Assembly: GCF_902784195.1 (NCBI RefSeq)
Contig: NZ_CACZTX010000002.1
Location: 186,001 to 250,000, forward strand
Length of the DNA: 64,000 nt
From: an uncultured Methanobrevibacter sp.
GTDB taxonomy: Archaea; Methanobacteriota; Methanobacteria; Methanobacteriales; Methanobacteriaceae
Direction of reading: 5' to 3'
Each line of letters begins with the position of its first letter. Within the stretch, counting starts at the first letter, position 1. The notes under the pieces were generated by a model. That model was given only the letters and a program-made list of their open reading frames with translations, was not told the DNA's origin and did not search any database. The translations under genes and the position numbers were made by a program. Below, one piece after another: positions 27,527 to 36,557 of this stretch.

Positions 27527-28143
27527 CCGCATTTACGTAGCGTTAATACGTAATATTATAAATACATTAAAAAAACATATAGATCGAAGCTTTAGCTATT
27601 GTCAGCTTTAGCTTTCAAGGATTTGCTTTATAATTAGACACTATAAAGTTTGCTCCGCAATGGAGATATTCCATAAAGACATGGGATAAGTTATGAAGTC
27701 TAGACAACTTTATAATAAATCTTTGAGAAGTACATAAACAAGTTTGAGCTTGTTTTTCACGTTTATCTAGCTTTATTTAGCTTATATGCTGTTTAATTTT
27801 TGCCTCTACAGTCTTAATCTAGATATTTTTATTTAAAGGTAGACTGTATGCCCTATCTAGATATGATTTAGGAGACTGTATGCTAAATTATTAACTATAA
27901 ACTGAATAATCAAGTTTAAACAGTGTAGAATTTTAGCGATTTGACTAAAAGAGCAAATATGGCTATTTATTCTGAGATTTATTGATTAAGAATTTAATTA
28001 AGATTAGACAACTTAAAGCGATGATTGGATCAATGAATCAAAATTTGTAAAAAATCTATTTTAATAGATTAATAGAAATTAAAATATTTTAATAGATTAG
28101 ACTGATTAATTATAGGAAAAAATTATAGAAACGGAGGAAAAGA
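27527..28143 (+). ncRNA. Structured leader or small RNA upstream of the L3 operon
   Basis: A promoter-like 'aatattataaatac' (27552-27565) starts a region less AT-rich than its flanks. A 9-base stem TATAAAGTT/AACTTTATA (27642-27650 with 27706-27714) encloses two competing hairpins, CTCC/GGAG and ATGGA/TCCAT. A terminator-like hairpin follows (ACAAG/CTTGT then TTTTT, 27739-27759). Further on, TACAGTCT (27807-27814) can pair with either of two identical AGACTGTA copies (27841-27848, 27873-27880). It may be a separate small RNA plus a regulatory leader, or one long leader for rpl3. The strand and boundaries are inferred. Confidence 0.45.
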
Positions 28144-29154
28144 ATGGTAAGACATCACCAACCAAGAAAAGGTTCTGTGGCATTTAGCCCTCGTAAAAGA
28201 GTAGCTAAAGAAACTCCAAGAATCAAAGCTTGGCCAAGTAATGAAGAACCAAAACTTTTAGGTCTTGCAGGTTACAAAGCAGGTATGACTCATGCTATGG
28301 TTGTAGACAATGATAAGAACTCTCCATCTCACGGCATGACTGTTTTCACTCCTGTAACTGTTTTGGAAGTACCACCCCTTGTAATTATGGGGATAAGATC
28401 ATACGAAAAAACTGCTCATGGACTTAAAGCTATCACCGAAGTTATTGCAGATAATTTGGATGAAGAGCTCTCTAGGAAAATTACCCTTCCTAAAGACTAT
28501 GATAAATCTGAAGCTATTGCAAAAATACAAGACGCTTTAGACAAAACTGAAGATGTTAGAGTTTTAGTACACACTAACCCTAAGATGGCTAGCGTACCTA
28601 AGAAAAAACCTGAAATCTTTGAATGTGCATTAGGTGGAAATTCCGCTGAAGAAAAATTAAACTATGCACTTAACTTATTAGGCGAAGAAGTCAGAGCAAG
28701 CGATATCTTTAATGAAGGACAATATGTAGACGCTATTGCAACCACCAAAGGAAAAGGAGTCCAAGGGGTTGTAAAGAGATGGAATATTAGAATTCAATAC
28801 GGTAAAGCTATGAGAAGTGGAAAAGGAAGACACGTAGGTTCCATTGGTCCTTGGTCTCCTGAAAGAACTATGTGGACTGTTGCACAAGCAGGTCAAATGG
28901 GATACCACAAAAGAACTGAATTTAACAAGAAAGTCTTAAAAATCGGAGATGTATCCGAAGTGGATGCAGTCAACCCTGATGGTGGATTTATTAGATACGG
29001 TTTAGTTAAAAACGACTATGTATTAGTTAAAGGTTCAGTCCCTGGCCCTACTAAAAGATTAGTAATTCTTAGACAAGCTATCAGACCTAAGAAAGCTGAT
29101 GAAGCAGCTCCTCAAATTGAATTTATTAGTACTGCTTCCAAGCAAGGTGTATAA
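28144..29154 (+). CDS. rpl3: Ribosomal protein L3 (uL3)
   Basis: A 336-residue archaeal/eukaryotic-type L3 ('VRHHQPRKGSVAFSPRKR', 'LLGLAGYKAGMTHAMV', 'GVVKRWNIRIQYGKAMRSGK', 'KVLKIGDV'). It binds 23S rRNA and nucleates large-subunit assembly; the 'W' loop near the peptidyl-transferase centre is present. It is the first gene of the S10/spc-like superoperon. The ATG at 28144 follows 'acggaggaaaaga'. The following gene is 14 bases away. Confidence 0.97.
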   Translation: MVRHHQPRKGSVAFSPRKRVAKETPRIKAWPSNEEPKLLGLAGYKAGMTHAMVVDNDKNSPSHGMTVFTPVTVLEVPPLVIMGIRSYEKTAHGLKAITEVIADNLDEELSRKITLPKDYDKSEAIAKIQDALDKTEDVRVLVHTNPKMASVPKKKPEIFECALGGNSAEEKLNYALNLLGEEVRASDIFNEGQYVDAIATTKGKGVQGVVKRWNIRIQYGKAMRSGKGRHVGSIGPWSPERTMWTVAQAGQMGYHKRTEFNKKVLKIGDVSEVDAVNPDGGFIRYGLVKNDYVLVKGSVPGPTKRLVILRQAIRPKKADEAAPQIEFISTASKQGV

Positions 29155-29168
29155 GAGGGGAGAGTCAA

Positions 29169-29933
29169 ATGAAAGTTAATGTTTATTCAATTCAAGGGGA
29201 AGTAAAAGAGGAAATCGAACTTCCTGCTATTTTTAGTGAAGAATACAGACCTGACCTTATTAAAAGAGCAGTTCTTTCTGCTCAATCTGCTAGAATCCAA
29301 CCTTGGGGTAATGACCCTATGGCAGGTAAGAGAACTTCTGCAGAATCCTGGGGATCCGGTAGAGGTGCAGCTATGGTACCTAGAATCAAAAGCGGTGCTA
29401 GAGCAGCATTCGTTCCACAAGCTAAAGGTGGAAGAAAAGCTCACCCTGTAAGAGCTGAAAAGAATCATCACGAAAAAGTAAACAATAAGGAAAGAAGATT
29501 TGCAATCAGATCTGCTGTTGCAGCTACTACCAATGAAGAGTTAGTCGCTGGCAGAGGTCACAAAATTGAAAATCTTGAACAAGTTCCTATTATTGTTGAA
29601 GATGATTTGGAAACTGTTAAGACTGCTAGTGAAACTCGTGAAATCTTCAAAGCATTAGGAGTTTACGATGATATCATTAAAGCTAAAAACAGTAAACATA
29701 TAAGAGCAGGTAGAGGAAAAACAAGAGGACGTAAATACAAATCCAGCAAAGGGCCTTTAGTGGTTGTAGCTGAAGACAAAGGCATTGGCTTAGGTGCAAG
29801 AAACCACGCTGGTGTCGAAGTTGTCACCGCAGAAAACTTAAATGCTGAATTATTAGCACCTGGTACTCATGCTGGTAGGTTAACTGTTTATACTAAGTCC
29901 GCTGTTGAAAAATTAGGAGGATTATTCCAATAA
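29169..29933 (+). CDS. rpl4: Ribosomal protein L4 (uL4, L1e family)
   Basis: A 254-residue archaeal L4 with the basic extended loop ('RTSAESWGSGRGAAMVPRI', 'GGRKAHPVRAEK') that lines the exit tunnel, and the C-terminal 'GRLTVYTKSAVEKL'. In bacteria L4 is also an autogenous regulator of this operon; whether this holds here is unknown. Strong ribosome-binding site 'gaggggagagtcaa'. It lies between L3 and L23 in the conserved order. Confidence 0.97.
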   Translation: MKVNVYSIQGEVKEEIELPAIFSEEYRPDLIKRAVLSAQSARIQPWGNDPMAGKRTSAESWGSGRGAAMVPRIKSGARAAFVPQAKGGRKAHPVRAEKNHHEKVNNKERRFAIRSAVAATTNEELVAGRGHKIENLEQVPIIVEDDLETVKTASETREIFKALGVYDDIIKAKNSKHIRAGRGKTRGRKYKSSKGPLVVVAEDKGIGLGARNHAGVEVVTAENLNAELLAPGTHAGRLTVYTKSAVEKLGGLFQ

Positions 29934-29979
29934 ATTCGTTTTAGAATTTATTAGGTATAGTTTAAGAAGGTGGATATTT

Positions 29980-30240
29980 ATGGATCCTTATAAAATTATT
30001 GTTAAACCTCATGTGACTGAGAAAACTATGAATTTAATTGATCAAAACAACGAACTTGCTTTTGTTGTTAGAAGAACATCTACAAAAGCCCAAATCAAAA
30101 AGGCTTTTGAACAGCTATATGACCAAGAAGTAGCAAGAGTCAACACTCACATTACTCCAAAAGGTATTAAATTAGCTTATGTCAAACTCACTGAAGAAGG
30201 CGAAGCTGAAGATGTAGCTGTTAAAATGGGAGTATTCTAA
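29980..30240 (+). CDS. rpl23: Ribosomal protein L23 (uL23)
   Basis: An 86-residue protein of normal archaeal length with 'DPYKIIVKPHVTEKTM' at the N terminus and 'QIKKAFEQLYDQEVARVNTHI'. It sits at the tunnel exit and forms the docking site for SRP and the translocon. It lies 46 bases after L4 and 12 bases before L2. ATG 29980 follows 'aagaaggtggatattt'. Confidence 0.96.
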   Translation: MDPYKIIVKPHVTEKTMNLIDQNNELAFVVRRTSTKAQIKKAFEQLYDQEVARVNTHITPKGIKLAYVKLTEEGEAEDVAVKMGVF

Positions 30241-30252
30241 GGAGGACTGATT

Positions 30253-30978
30253 ATGGGAAAACGATTAATACACCAACGTAGAGGAAGAGGAACTCCTGCT
30301 CATCGTGTTGCTTCTCACAGATTCAAAGATAAAATCCAATACAGAGCATACGATGATTTAGAAAAAGAAGGTAGTTTAAAAGGTAAAGTTGTAGAAATCA
30401 TTCACGACCCTGCAAGAACTGCTCCTATTGCTTTAGTTAAATTCGAAAATGGTGAAAAAAGACATATTTTAGCTCCTGAAACCATTCAAGTTGATGATGA
30501 TATCGAATGCGGTATTTCAGCACCAATCAGTTTCGGTAACACTTTACCATTAGCTGAAATCCCTGAAGGTACTCCAATTTACAATATTGAAAACACTCCA
30601 GGAGACGGAGGTCGTTTTGTAAGATCTTCTGGAACTTATGCTTCTTTAATTACCCATGATGCAACTCAAGCTGTTGTAGAATTACCATCTGGTGAATTAA
30701 AATCTTTCCATCCTCAATGCCGTGCAAGTATCGGTGTTGTAGCTGGTGGAGGAAGAAAAGAAAAACCTTTCTTAAAAGCAGGTGTCAGATGGCATGCTTA
30801 TAAAGCTAAAGGTAAGAAGTTTATGACTGTTAGAGGAGTAGCAATGAACGCTGTTGACCACCCTCACGGAGGAGGTAACAGACAACACCCAGGTCGTCCA
30901 ACTACTATTTCAAGACACGCACCACCTGGAAGAAAAGTTGGTTCAATTGCAGCTAAACGTACTGGAAAAAGAAGATAA
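30253..30978 (+). CDS. rpl2: Ribosomal protein L2 (uL2)
   Basis: A 241-residue archaeal L2. 'GKRLIHQRRGRGTPAHRV' opens it and 'GVAMNAVDHPHGGGNRQHPG' contains the conserved histidine region near the peptidyl-transferase centre. The C terminus 'GSIAAKRTGKRR' is basic. It is needed for subunit joining and tRNA binding. ATG 30253 follows 'aaggaggactgatt'. It lies 12 bases after L23. Confidence 0.97.
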   Translation: MGKRLIHQRRGRGTPAHRVASHRFKDKIQYRAYDDLEKEGSLKGKVVEIIHDPARTAPIALVKFENGEKRHILAPETIQVDDDIECGISAPISFGNTLPLAEIPEGTPIYNIENTPGDGGRFVRSSGTYASLITHDATQAVVELPSGELKSFHPQCRASIGVVAGGGRKEKPFLKAGVRWHAYKAKGKKFMTVRGVAMNAVDHPHGGGNRQHPGRPTTISRHAPPGRKVGSIAAKRTGKRR

Positions 30979-30995
30979 TTTAAGGAGATGTGTCA

Positions 30996-31406
30996 TTGGC
31001 TAGAAAAATATTTAAATACAGAGGATATACTATTGAAGAATTAAAAGAAATGTCCTTGGAAGAATTTATTGAACTTTTACCAGCAAGACAAAGAAGATCC
31101 TTAAAAAGAGGATTCTTACCAAGACAACAGTCTGTGTTGGATAAAATGAGAAAATTACAAAAACAAGATAAGAAAGGTGGAAAACCTGTAGTAGTTAGAA
31201 CCCACTGTAGAGATATGATTGTTATTCCTGAAATGGTAGGAACCACTTTCGGTATCTACAATGGTAGAGACTTTGTTGAAGTAACTTTCACCCCTGAAAT
31301 GTTAGGATGCTTCTTTGGTGAATTTGCACCAACTAGAGCTAGAGTTCAACATGGTGACCCAGGTATGGGAGCTACTAGATCATCTATGTTTGTACCACTT
31401 AAATAA
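30996..31406 (+). CDS. rps19: Ribosomal protein S19 (uS19), TTG start
   Basis: 136 residues beginning '[16 protein letters not shown]' if the TTG at 30996 is used. 'aaggaga' (30982-30988) is well spaced for this TTG, whereas the in-frame GTG at 30990 would lie too close to it. The body carries '[15 protein letters not shown]', '[19 protein letters not shown]' and '[16 protein letters not shown]', the S19 signature. It contacts 16S rRNA in the head and the A-site region. Confidence 0.95.
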   Translation: MARKIFKYRGYTIEELKEMSLEEFIELLPARQRRSLKRGFLPRQQSVLDKMRKLQKQDKKGGKPVVVRTHCRDMIVIPEMVGTTFGIYNGRDFVEVTFTPEMLGCFFGEFAPTRARVQHGDPGMGATRSSMFVPLK

Positions 31407-31418
31407 GGAGATTAAAAC

Positions 31419-31886
31419 ATGGCTAAAAATAAATACGCTTATAACAATAAAGATGCTGATGAATCCAAAACAGCACGTGCTATGGCAAGATCCCTTAAAG
31501 TTTCCCCTAAACATTGTGTGGAAATTTGTAGTGCAATTAGAGGCATGGATGTTGCTAAAGCAAAAGCATACTTAAATGATGTAATTGAAATGAAAAAAGC
31601 TGTTCCTTTCAAAAGACACAACAGAGATGTTGGTCACAGAAAAGGTATGAAAGGTTGGGCTGCTGGAAGATACCCTGTAAAAGCTTCTAAAGCAATTTTA
31701 AATGTTATTGAAAATGCAGAAGCAAATGCAGAATACAAAGGTATGGATGTAGAAAACCTTAAGATTGAACATATCTCTTCCCACAGAGGTATGGTCATTA
31801 GAGGAGCTAGACCAAGAGCATTTGGTAGAGTAACTCCATTCAACACTCCAACTACCCATATTCAAATAGTTTTAGTGGAGGCTTAA
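31419..31886 (+). CDS. rpl22: Ribosomal protein L22 (uL22)
   Basis: 155 residues. The archaeal L22 pattern '[19 protein letters not shown]' and '[20 protein letters not shown]' is followed by the C-terminal hairpin region '[21 protein letters not shown]' that reaches into the exit tunnel. ATG 31419 follows 'aaggagattaaaac'. It lies 12 bases after S19 and 3 bases before S3, so translation is probably coupled. Confidence 0.96.
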   Translation: MAKNKYAYNNKDADESKTARAMARSLKVSPKHCVEICSAIRGMDVAKAKAYLNDVIEMKKAVPFKRHNRDVGHRKGMKGWAAGRYPVKASKAILNVIENAEANAEYKGMDVENLKIEHISSHRGMVIRGARPRAFGRVTPFNTPTTHIQIVLVEA

Positions 31887-31889
31887 ATA

Positions 31890-32654
31890 ATGATAGAAAA
31901 AGATTTCGTTACAGAAGGTCTCAGAAGAACCAAAATTGATGAATATTTAGAAAAAGAACTCGAAAGAGCAGGTTACGGAGGAATGGAAATCCAAGTTACT
32001 CCTTTAGGAACTATGGTTATCGTTTATGCTGAAAGACCTGGTATGGTAATTGGTAGAGGTGGAAAAACCGTAAGAGCTATTACCCAAAGTCTTAAAACCA
32101 AATTTGACTTGGACAACCCACAAGTGGAAGTTAAAGAAGTTGATGTTCCTGAATTAAATGCTAGAATCATGGCTTCTAAAATAGCAAATATGCTCCAAAG
32201 AGGTATGCACTTCAGAAGAGTAGCATATTCCACTATCCGCAGAATCATGGGTGCTGGAGCTCAAGGTGTAGAAGTAACTATATCCGGTAAGATTAGAGGT
32301 TCCAGATCTGCTGTAGCTAAATTCACTGAAGGTTACATTAAGAAATGTGGTGAACCTGCAACTAGATTTGTAGAAGAAGGTTTTGCTACCGCACCTTTAA
32401 AACCTGGTGTTTTAGGTATTGTTGTTAGAATCATGCCTCCTGAAGCAGTTTTGCCTGATAAAGTTGATATTCTTGCTCCTATTGCAGAACCTGTAGAAGA
32501 AATTGTTGAAGAAGAAGTGGCTGAAGAGGAAGTTGAAGAAGTAGTCGAAGCTGAAGAAGACCTTGAAAACTTAGAAGAAATTGAAGAAGTAGTCGAAGCT
32601 GAAGAAGACCTCGAAGAACTTGAAGCAGCTACCGAAGATTCCGAAGAGGAATAA
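31890..32654 (+). CDS. rps3: Ribosomal protein S3 (uS3) with an acidic repeat tail
   Basis: 254 residues. The KH domain ('MVIGRGGKTVRAITQSL') and the C-terminal S3 domain ('GVEVTISGKIRGSRSAVAKF') are normal. After about residue 195 comes a roughly 55-residue Glu/Val-rich acidic tail with a 16-residue unit repeated ('EEVVEAEEDLE' twice). The DNA carries an exact 31-base repeat (32533-32563 and 32581-32611). S3 helps form the mRNA entry channel and has helicase activity in bacteria. Confidence 0.96.
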   Translation: MIEKDFVTEGLRRTKIDEYLEKELERAGYGGMEIQVTPLGTMVIVYAERPGMVIGRGGKTVRAITQSLKTKFDLDNPQVEVKEVDVPELNARIMASKIANMLQRGMHFRRVAYSTIRRIMGAGAQGVEVTISGKIRGSRSAVAKFTEGYIKKCGEPATRFVEEGFATAPLKPGVLGIVVRIMPPEAVLPDKVDILAPIAEPVEEIVEEEVAEEEVEEVVEAEEDLENLEEIEEVVEAEEDLEELEAATEDSEEE

Positions 32655-32673
32655 TCTTTAAGGAGTTGAGAAA

Positions 32674-32880
32674 ATGGCAATTTTAAGAAGTAAAGAAATT
32701 TGGGAAATGGAAATTGAGGACATCGAAGAAAAATTGGTGGAACTCAAAGCAGAACTCGCTAAAAACGTTTCCAAAAGTGCTGCTGCAGGTGTTAATGAAA
32801 ACCCTGGTAAAATTAGAGAACTCAAAAGGACTATTGCTCGTGTTCTTACAATTATGAACCAAAAACAGAAGGAGAATTAA
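32674..32880 (+). CDS. rpl29: Ribosomal protein L29 (uL29)
   Basis: 68 residues, two helices: 'RSKEIWEMEIEDIEEKLVEL' and 'REL(K)RTIARVLTIMNQKQ', the usual L29 hairpin. It sits next to L23 at the tunnel exit. ATG 32674 follows 'aaggagttgagaaa'. Its TAA is directly followed by the eIF1 ATG with no gap. Confidence 0.94.
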   Translation: MAILRSKEIWEMEIEDIEEKLVELKAELAKNVSKSAAAGVNENPGKIRELKRTIARVLTIMNQKQKEN

Positions 32881-33225
32881 ATGTCAAAAATCTGTGATGT
32901 ATGTGGTCTTCCTGAAGAACTTTGTGTTTGTGAGGAAATTGCAAGAGAAGTTCAATCTGTAAAAGTGTTTACAGTCAGAAGAAGATTTGGAAAACTTATG
33001 ACTATTGTCGAAGGTATAGATGAACATGATATAGATATTAAGGAACTTACTAAAACTCTTAAAGCTAAATGCGCTTGTGGAGGGACTGCTAAAAAAGGTC
33101 AAATTGAACTCCAAGGAGATCATAAGGCAAGAGTTAAAGAGGTTTTATCTGAAATGGGATTCTCTTCCGATACTATTGAAATCAGAGATTCTGATAAGAA
33201 ATACAATAAGAGAAGAAGACATTAA
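32881..33225 (+). CDS. Translation initiation factor aIF1 (SUI1 family)
   Basis: 114 residues. An N-terminal zinc-knuckle-like '[15 protein letters not shown]' precedes the SUI1 domain ('[20 protein letters not shown]', '[22 protein letters not shown]'). The factor promotes start-codon fidelity on the small subunit. The C-terminal basic tail ('[12 protein letters not shown]') appears longer than I expect for the family. The gene begins immediately after the L29 stop, so translational coupling is likely. Confidence 0.92.
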   Translation: MSKICDVCGLPEELCVCEEIAREVQSVKVFTVRRRFGKLMTIVEGIDEHDIDIKELTKTLKAKCACGGTAKKGQIELQGDHKARVKEVLSEMGFSSDTIEIRDSDKKYNKRRRH

Positions 33226-33266
33226 TGTCATAAATCATATCCTAAATTCACATACTGAGGCTTAGA

Positions 33267-33599
33267 ATGATAAGCTCAAAAAATATATTCTATCATGAAT
33301 TAATTGGGTTAGAACTTAAAGTTGTTGACAGTTCCAATCCCTCTTTGATAGGGCTTCAGGGAACAGTCATTGATGAAACCAAAAAGACCTTAAGGATTGA
33401 AGTGAAGGAAAAGGTTCAAGATGAAGACTTAAGTTCTAATCAGAATGATTTTAATTTTATTTATAAAGAGAAATTAATTCAGAAAGATGTTTCTGTATTT
33501 CAATTTAAGGTTCCGGATGGAACCATAGTTGAAATTGATGGTAAAATATTGTTGAATCGTCCTGAAGATAGGATAAAAAGAAGATATAAAAAAATTTAA
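33267..33599 (+). CDS. rnp1: RNase P protein component 1 (Rpp29/Pop4)
   Basis: 110 residues of the Rpp29 Sm-like fold: '[19 protein letters not shown]', '[17 protein letters not shown]' and the C-terminal '[16 protein letters not shown]'. It supports the RNase P RNA in 5' tRNA processing and pairs with Rpp21. Its location between aIF1 and S17 is the standard archaeal position. The ribosome-binding site is weak ('gaggcttaga'). Confidence 0.94.
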   Translation: MISSKNIFYHELIGLELKVVDSSNPSLIGLQGTVIDETKKTLRIEVKEKVQDEDLSSNQNDFNFIYKEKLIQKDVSVFQFKVPDGTIVEIDGKILLNRPEDRIKRRYKKI

Positions 33600-33609
33600 T
33601 GGTGATAAA

Positions 33610-33930
33610 ATGGTTGGTCTTAATGTTAAGGAACCAGAAACTAAATGTGATGATCCTAACTGCCCTTTCCATGGTAATTTATCTGTTAGAGGACAAGTCC
33701 TTGAAGGAGTTGTTACTACAAATAAAGCAGAAAGGACTATTACTGTAGAACGCAGTTTCTACAAGTTCATTAGAAAATACGAAAGATACGAAAAAAGAAA
33801 ATCAAGAATTAACGTTCACAAACCTGATTGTCTTGATGTAAAAATTGGTGACGCTGTAAAAATTGCAGAATGTAGACCATTAAGTAAAACTAAACACTTT
33901 GTATTAGTTGAAGTAAAAGGTGATGATTAG
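33610..33930 (+). CDS. rps17: Ribosomal protein S17 (uS17)
   Basis: 106 residues. An archaeal-type N-terminal extension with '[17 protein letters not shown]', then the OB-fold S17 core '[18 protein letters not shown]' and '[19 protein letters not shown]'. It binds 16S rRNA early in assembly. ATG 33610 follows 'atggtgataaa'. Its stop overlaps the spacer of the L14 ribosome-binding site. Confidence 0.95.
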   Translation: MVGLNVKEPETKCDDPNCPFHGNLSVRGQVLEGVVTTNKAERTITVERSFYKFIRKYERYEKRKSRINVHKPDCLDVKIGDAVKIAECRPLSKTKHFVLVEVKGDD

Positions 33931-33931
33931 A

Positions 33932-34330
33932 ATGAAACCTACTACATCCAGTGTAACTAAAGCTTTACCAATTGGTGCAAGACTTCAATGTGTTGACAAT
34001 ACTGGTGCTCGTGAAATCGAAATTATTTCCGTAAAAGGATTTAAAGGTGTTCGTAGAAGACTCGACGTAGCTGGTGTCGGTGATATGGTAGTTGCTTCTG
34101 TTAAAAAAGGAACTGCTGATATGAGAAGAGAAGTTGTCAACGCAGTTGTTGTAAGACAGAAAAAAGAATACAGACGTGCTGACGGTCTTCGTGTAAAATT
34201 CGAAGACAATGCTGCAGTAATCATTACTCCTGAAGGAGTATTGAAAGGTTCTGAAATCAGAGGACCTGTTGCTAAAGAAGCAGCTGACAAATGGCCTAGT
34301 GTAGGCAGTGCAGCAAGCATATTAATTTAA
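33932..34330 (+). CDS. rpl14: Ribosomal protein L14 (uL14)
   Basis: 132 residues from ATG 33932, the usual archaeal length, beginning '[20 protein letters not shown]'. Upstream in-frame GTG 33920 and ATG 33923 overlap the ribosome-binding site 'ggtgat' and are rejected. Core motifs are '[13 protein letters not shown]', '[11 protein letters not shown]' and '[11 protein letters not shown]'. It contacts the small subunit in the 70S bridge. Confidence 0.95.
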   Translation: MKPTTSSVTKALPIGARLQCVDNTGAREIEIISVKGFKGVRRRLDVAGVGDMVVASVKKGTADMRREVVNAVVVRQKKEYRRADGLRVKFEDNAAVIITPEGVLKGSEIRGPVAKEAADKWPSVGSAASILI

Positions 34331-34345
34331 GTTTATGGTGATTAA

Positions 34346-34690
34346 ATGTCAATTCAACCTAGAAAACAAAGAAAAGCTCTCTACACTGCTCCTTTACACA
34401 TTCGTCGTAAAATCATGAGTGCTAATTTAAGCAAAGATTTAAGAGCAGACATTGGTAAAAGATCTTTACCAATAAGAGTTGGAGACAAAGTTCAAGTTGT
34501 TCGTGGTGACTTTAAAGGTCATGAAGGAAAAGTTGAATCTATTGATGCAAAAAGATACAAAGTTACCGTTGAAGGAGTTACCTTAAGTAAACCTGACGGA
34601 AATGCTGTATTACTTCCAATTCACCCATCCAACTTGATGATTATTGAAGCTGATTTAAAAGATGAAAGAAGATTAAATATGGAGGAATAA
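34346..34690 (+). CDS. rpl24: Ribosomal protein L24 (uL24)
   Basis: 114 residues: the archaeal N-terminal helix '[19 protein letters not shown]' and the KOW motif '[20 protein letters not shown]'. It is an assembly initiator of the large subunit. ATG 34346 follows 'atggtgatta'. Its stop is one base before the S4e ATG. Confidence 0.95.
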   Translation: MSIQPRKQRKALYTAPLHIRRKIMSANLSKDLRADIGKRSLPIRVGDKVQVVRGDFKGHEGKVESIDAKRYKVTVEGVTLSKPDGNAVLLPIHPSNLMIIEADLKDERRLNMEE

Positions 34691-34691
34691 G

Positions 34692-35426
34692 ATGGCAAAA
34701 ATGGGATCTAGAAAGCATCTTAAAAGGTATAAAGCACCTAAAAGCTGGCCTATCCATCCAAAAGAAGACACCTGGACTGTAAAACCTGCTCCTGGTTCAC
34801 ACGCTATTGACGATTCTTTACCTTTACTCGTTATTATCAGAGACATTTTAGGTCTTGCTGATAACTCCAGAGAAGCAAAAAGAATTATCAATACAGGTAA
34901 TGTTTTAATTGATGGAAGAGCTGTAAAAGATTATAAATTCCCTGTCGGTTTTATGGATGTCTTAACTATTCCTAAAACTGAAGAAAATTACAGAATCCTT
35001 TTAGATACTAAAGGAAGATTAACTTTACACCCAATTTCTGCAGAAGATGCAAGTTACAAATTAGCTAAAGTCGTTAACAAATCTACTATTAAAGGCGGAA
35101 AAACCCAATTGAACCTTCACGATGGTAGAAACGTTTTAGTTGATGAAGATGTATATGCAGGTCAAGATGTTATTTGCATCGGTATACCTGAACAGGAAAT
35201 CAAGGAAAACTTCAAATTTGAAGATGGTGTAGTTGTACTTGTTACTGGTGGTAAACACACTGGTGAACTCGGTAAAATCCAAGAAGTTATTGTAGACGAA
35301 TCTTCCAAACCAAATACTGCAATTATCGAAAAGGCAAATGGTGATTCTTTCTTAACCTTAAAAGAATATGCATTTGTAATCGGTAAAGATGAACCAGCTA
35401 TTGACTTATTGGAGGTTAATCAATGA
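34692..35426 (+). CDS. rps4e: Ribosomal protein S4e (eS4)
   Basis: 244 residues of the archaeal/eukaryotic-specific S4e: '[17 protein letters not shown]', an S4-like RNA-binding segment ('[20 protein letters not shown]') and a C-terminal KOW ('[17 protein letters not shown]'). ATG 34692 follows 'atggaggaataag'. It overlaps L5 by four bases (ATGA), so translation is coupled. Confidence 0.96.
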   Translation: MAKMGSRKHLKRYKAPKSWPIHPKEDTWTVKPAPGSHAIDDSLPLLVIIRDILGLADNSREAKRIINTGNVLIDGRAVKDYKFPVGFMDVLTIPKTEENYRILLDTKGRLTLHPISAEDASYKLAKVVNKSTIKGGKTQLNLHDGRNVLVDEDVYAGQDVICIGIPEQEIKENFKFEDGVVVLVTGGKHTGELGKIQEVIVDESSKPNTAIIEKANGDSFLTLKEYAFVIGKDEPAIDLLEVNQ

Positions 35427-35947
35427 ACCCAATGAATGAAGTTATCATTTCCAAAGCTACCATCAACATTGGTGTTGGTGAAGCTGGTGAAAAATTATCA
35501 AGAGCTATGACTCTTATTGAAAACATGACTGGTCAAACCCCTGTTAAAACCTATTCAAAAGTAACTAACCCAGAATGGGGTATCAGAAAAAGACAACCTA
35601 TTGCATGTAAAGTAACTCTCCGTGGAGAAAGAGCTGAAGATGCAATCAAAATGGTTTTAGAAGGTATTAACAATAAATTAAGACCAAGTCAATTTGATGC
35701 ACAAGGTAATGTTTCTTTCGGTATTAGAGAACATATTGATATTCCTGGAATGAGATATGATCCAGATATTGGTATTTTTGGTATGAATCTTTCTATCACC
35801 TTTGAAAAACCAGGTTATAGAATTAAAAGAAGAAAAATCCAACAGAAATCTATTCCAAAAAGACATAGAATCACTCCTGAAGAAACTATGAAATTTATGG
35901 AAGAAAAATTCAATGTTACCATTGCAGAGGAAGAAGATTACGAATAA
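35423..35947 (+). CDS. rpl5: Ribosomal protein L5 (uL5)
   Basis: 174 residues: '[20 protein letters not shown]', '[19 protein letters not shown]' and '[20 protein letters not shown]'. It binds 5S rRNA and contacts P-site tRNA. ATG 35423 follows 'ggaggttaatca'; its start overlaps the S4e stop. Confidence 0.96.
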   Translation: MNPMNEVIISKATINIGVGEAGEKLSRAMTLIENMTGQTPVKTYSKVTNPEWGIRKRQPIACKVTLRGERAEDAIKMVLEGINNKLRPSQFDAQGNVSFGIREHIDIPGMRYDPDIGIFGMNLSITFEKPGYRIKRRKIQQKSIPKRHRITPEETMKFMEEKFNVTIAEEEDYE

Positions 35948-35996
35948 TCCTGCAAACAGGTAATTTGATATTAAATGATATGTTAAGGTGATTATA

Positions 35997-36140
35997 TTGC
36001 CAAGAAAATACGGAAAAGCAGCAAAAAAATGTAGCCGTTGTGGAGACCACTCTGCTATTGTAAGTAGATACGGACTCAACTTATGCAGGCAATGTTTTAG
36101 AGAAATTGCTCCTAAAATAGGATTTAAAAAATATAATTAA
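35997..36140 (+). CDS. rps14: Ribosomal protein S14 (uS14), zinc type, TTG start
   Basis: A 47-residue protein beginning [19 protein letters not shown] at TTG 35997, with 'aaggtgattata' just upstream. Four cysteines in two C-x2-C pairs (CSRC and CRQC) form the zinc site of the archaeal S14 type. It lies between L5 and S8, exactly where S14 belongs, and is easily missed because it is short and starts with TTG. Confidence 0.94.
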   Translation: MPRKYGKAAKKCSRCGDHSAIVSRYGLNLCRQCFREIAPKIGFKKYN

Positions 36141-36154
36141 GAAAGGTGTTTATT

Positions 36155-36547
36155 ATGACTCTTATGGACCCTCTTGCTGATGCTTTAACAAACATTAGAA
36201 ATAACGAACGTCAAGTAAATGACCACTGTACTATTTCTCCAGCATCCAAATTAATTGGACGCGTGTTAAGCACTATGCAAAAAGAGAATTATATAGGTGA
36301 ATTTGAATTTATAGATGACAACAAAGCTGGAAAATTCGAAGTAGAATTGGAAGGTAACATCAACCAATGTGGTGTAATTAAACCTCGTCATGCTGTAAAG
36401 AAAGATGAATTTGAGAAATTCGAAAAAAGATATTTACCAGCAAAGAACTTCGGTATCTTAATAGTAACTACTCCTGAAGGTATTATGACTCACAGAGAAG
36501 CTAAAGAAAGAGGTATCGGCGGACGTTTGTTGGCTTACATGTATTAG
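36155..36547 (+). CDS. rps8: Ribosomal protein S8 (uS8)
   Basis: 130 residues from ATG 36155 (after 'gaaaggtgtttatt'); the GTG at 36146 overlaps this ribosome-binding site. '[17 protein letters not shown]' and '[29 protein letters not shown]' are the S8 signature. It is a primary 16S rRNA binder; in bacteria it also represses the spc operon. Confidence 0.96.
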   Translation: MTLMDPLADALTNIRNNERQVNDHCTISPASKLIGRVLSTMQKENYIGEFEFIDDNKAGKFEVELEGNINQCGVIKPRHAVKKDEFEKFEKRYLPAKNFGILIVTTPEGIMTHREAKERGIGGRLLAYMY

Positions 36548-36557
36548 GTGATTAAAT

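Noticed and set aside
27527-28143. RNase P RNA or SRP RNA in the gap before L3
   Set aside because: None of the conserved core sequences of either RNA is present, and the region is too AT-rich.
30990-30992. GTG as the S19 start
   Set aside because: It is only about two bases from the ribosome-binding site; TTG 30996 is better spaced and gives the conserved N terminus.
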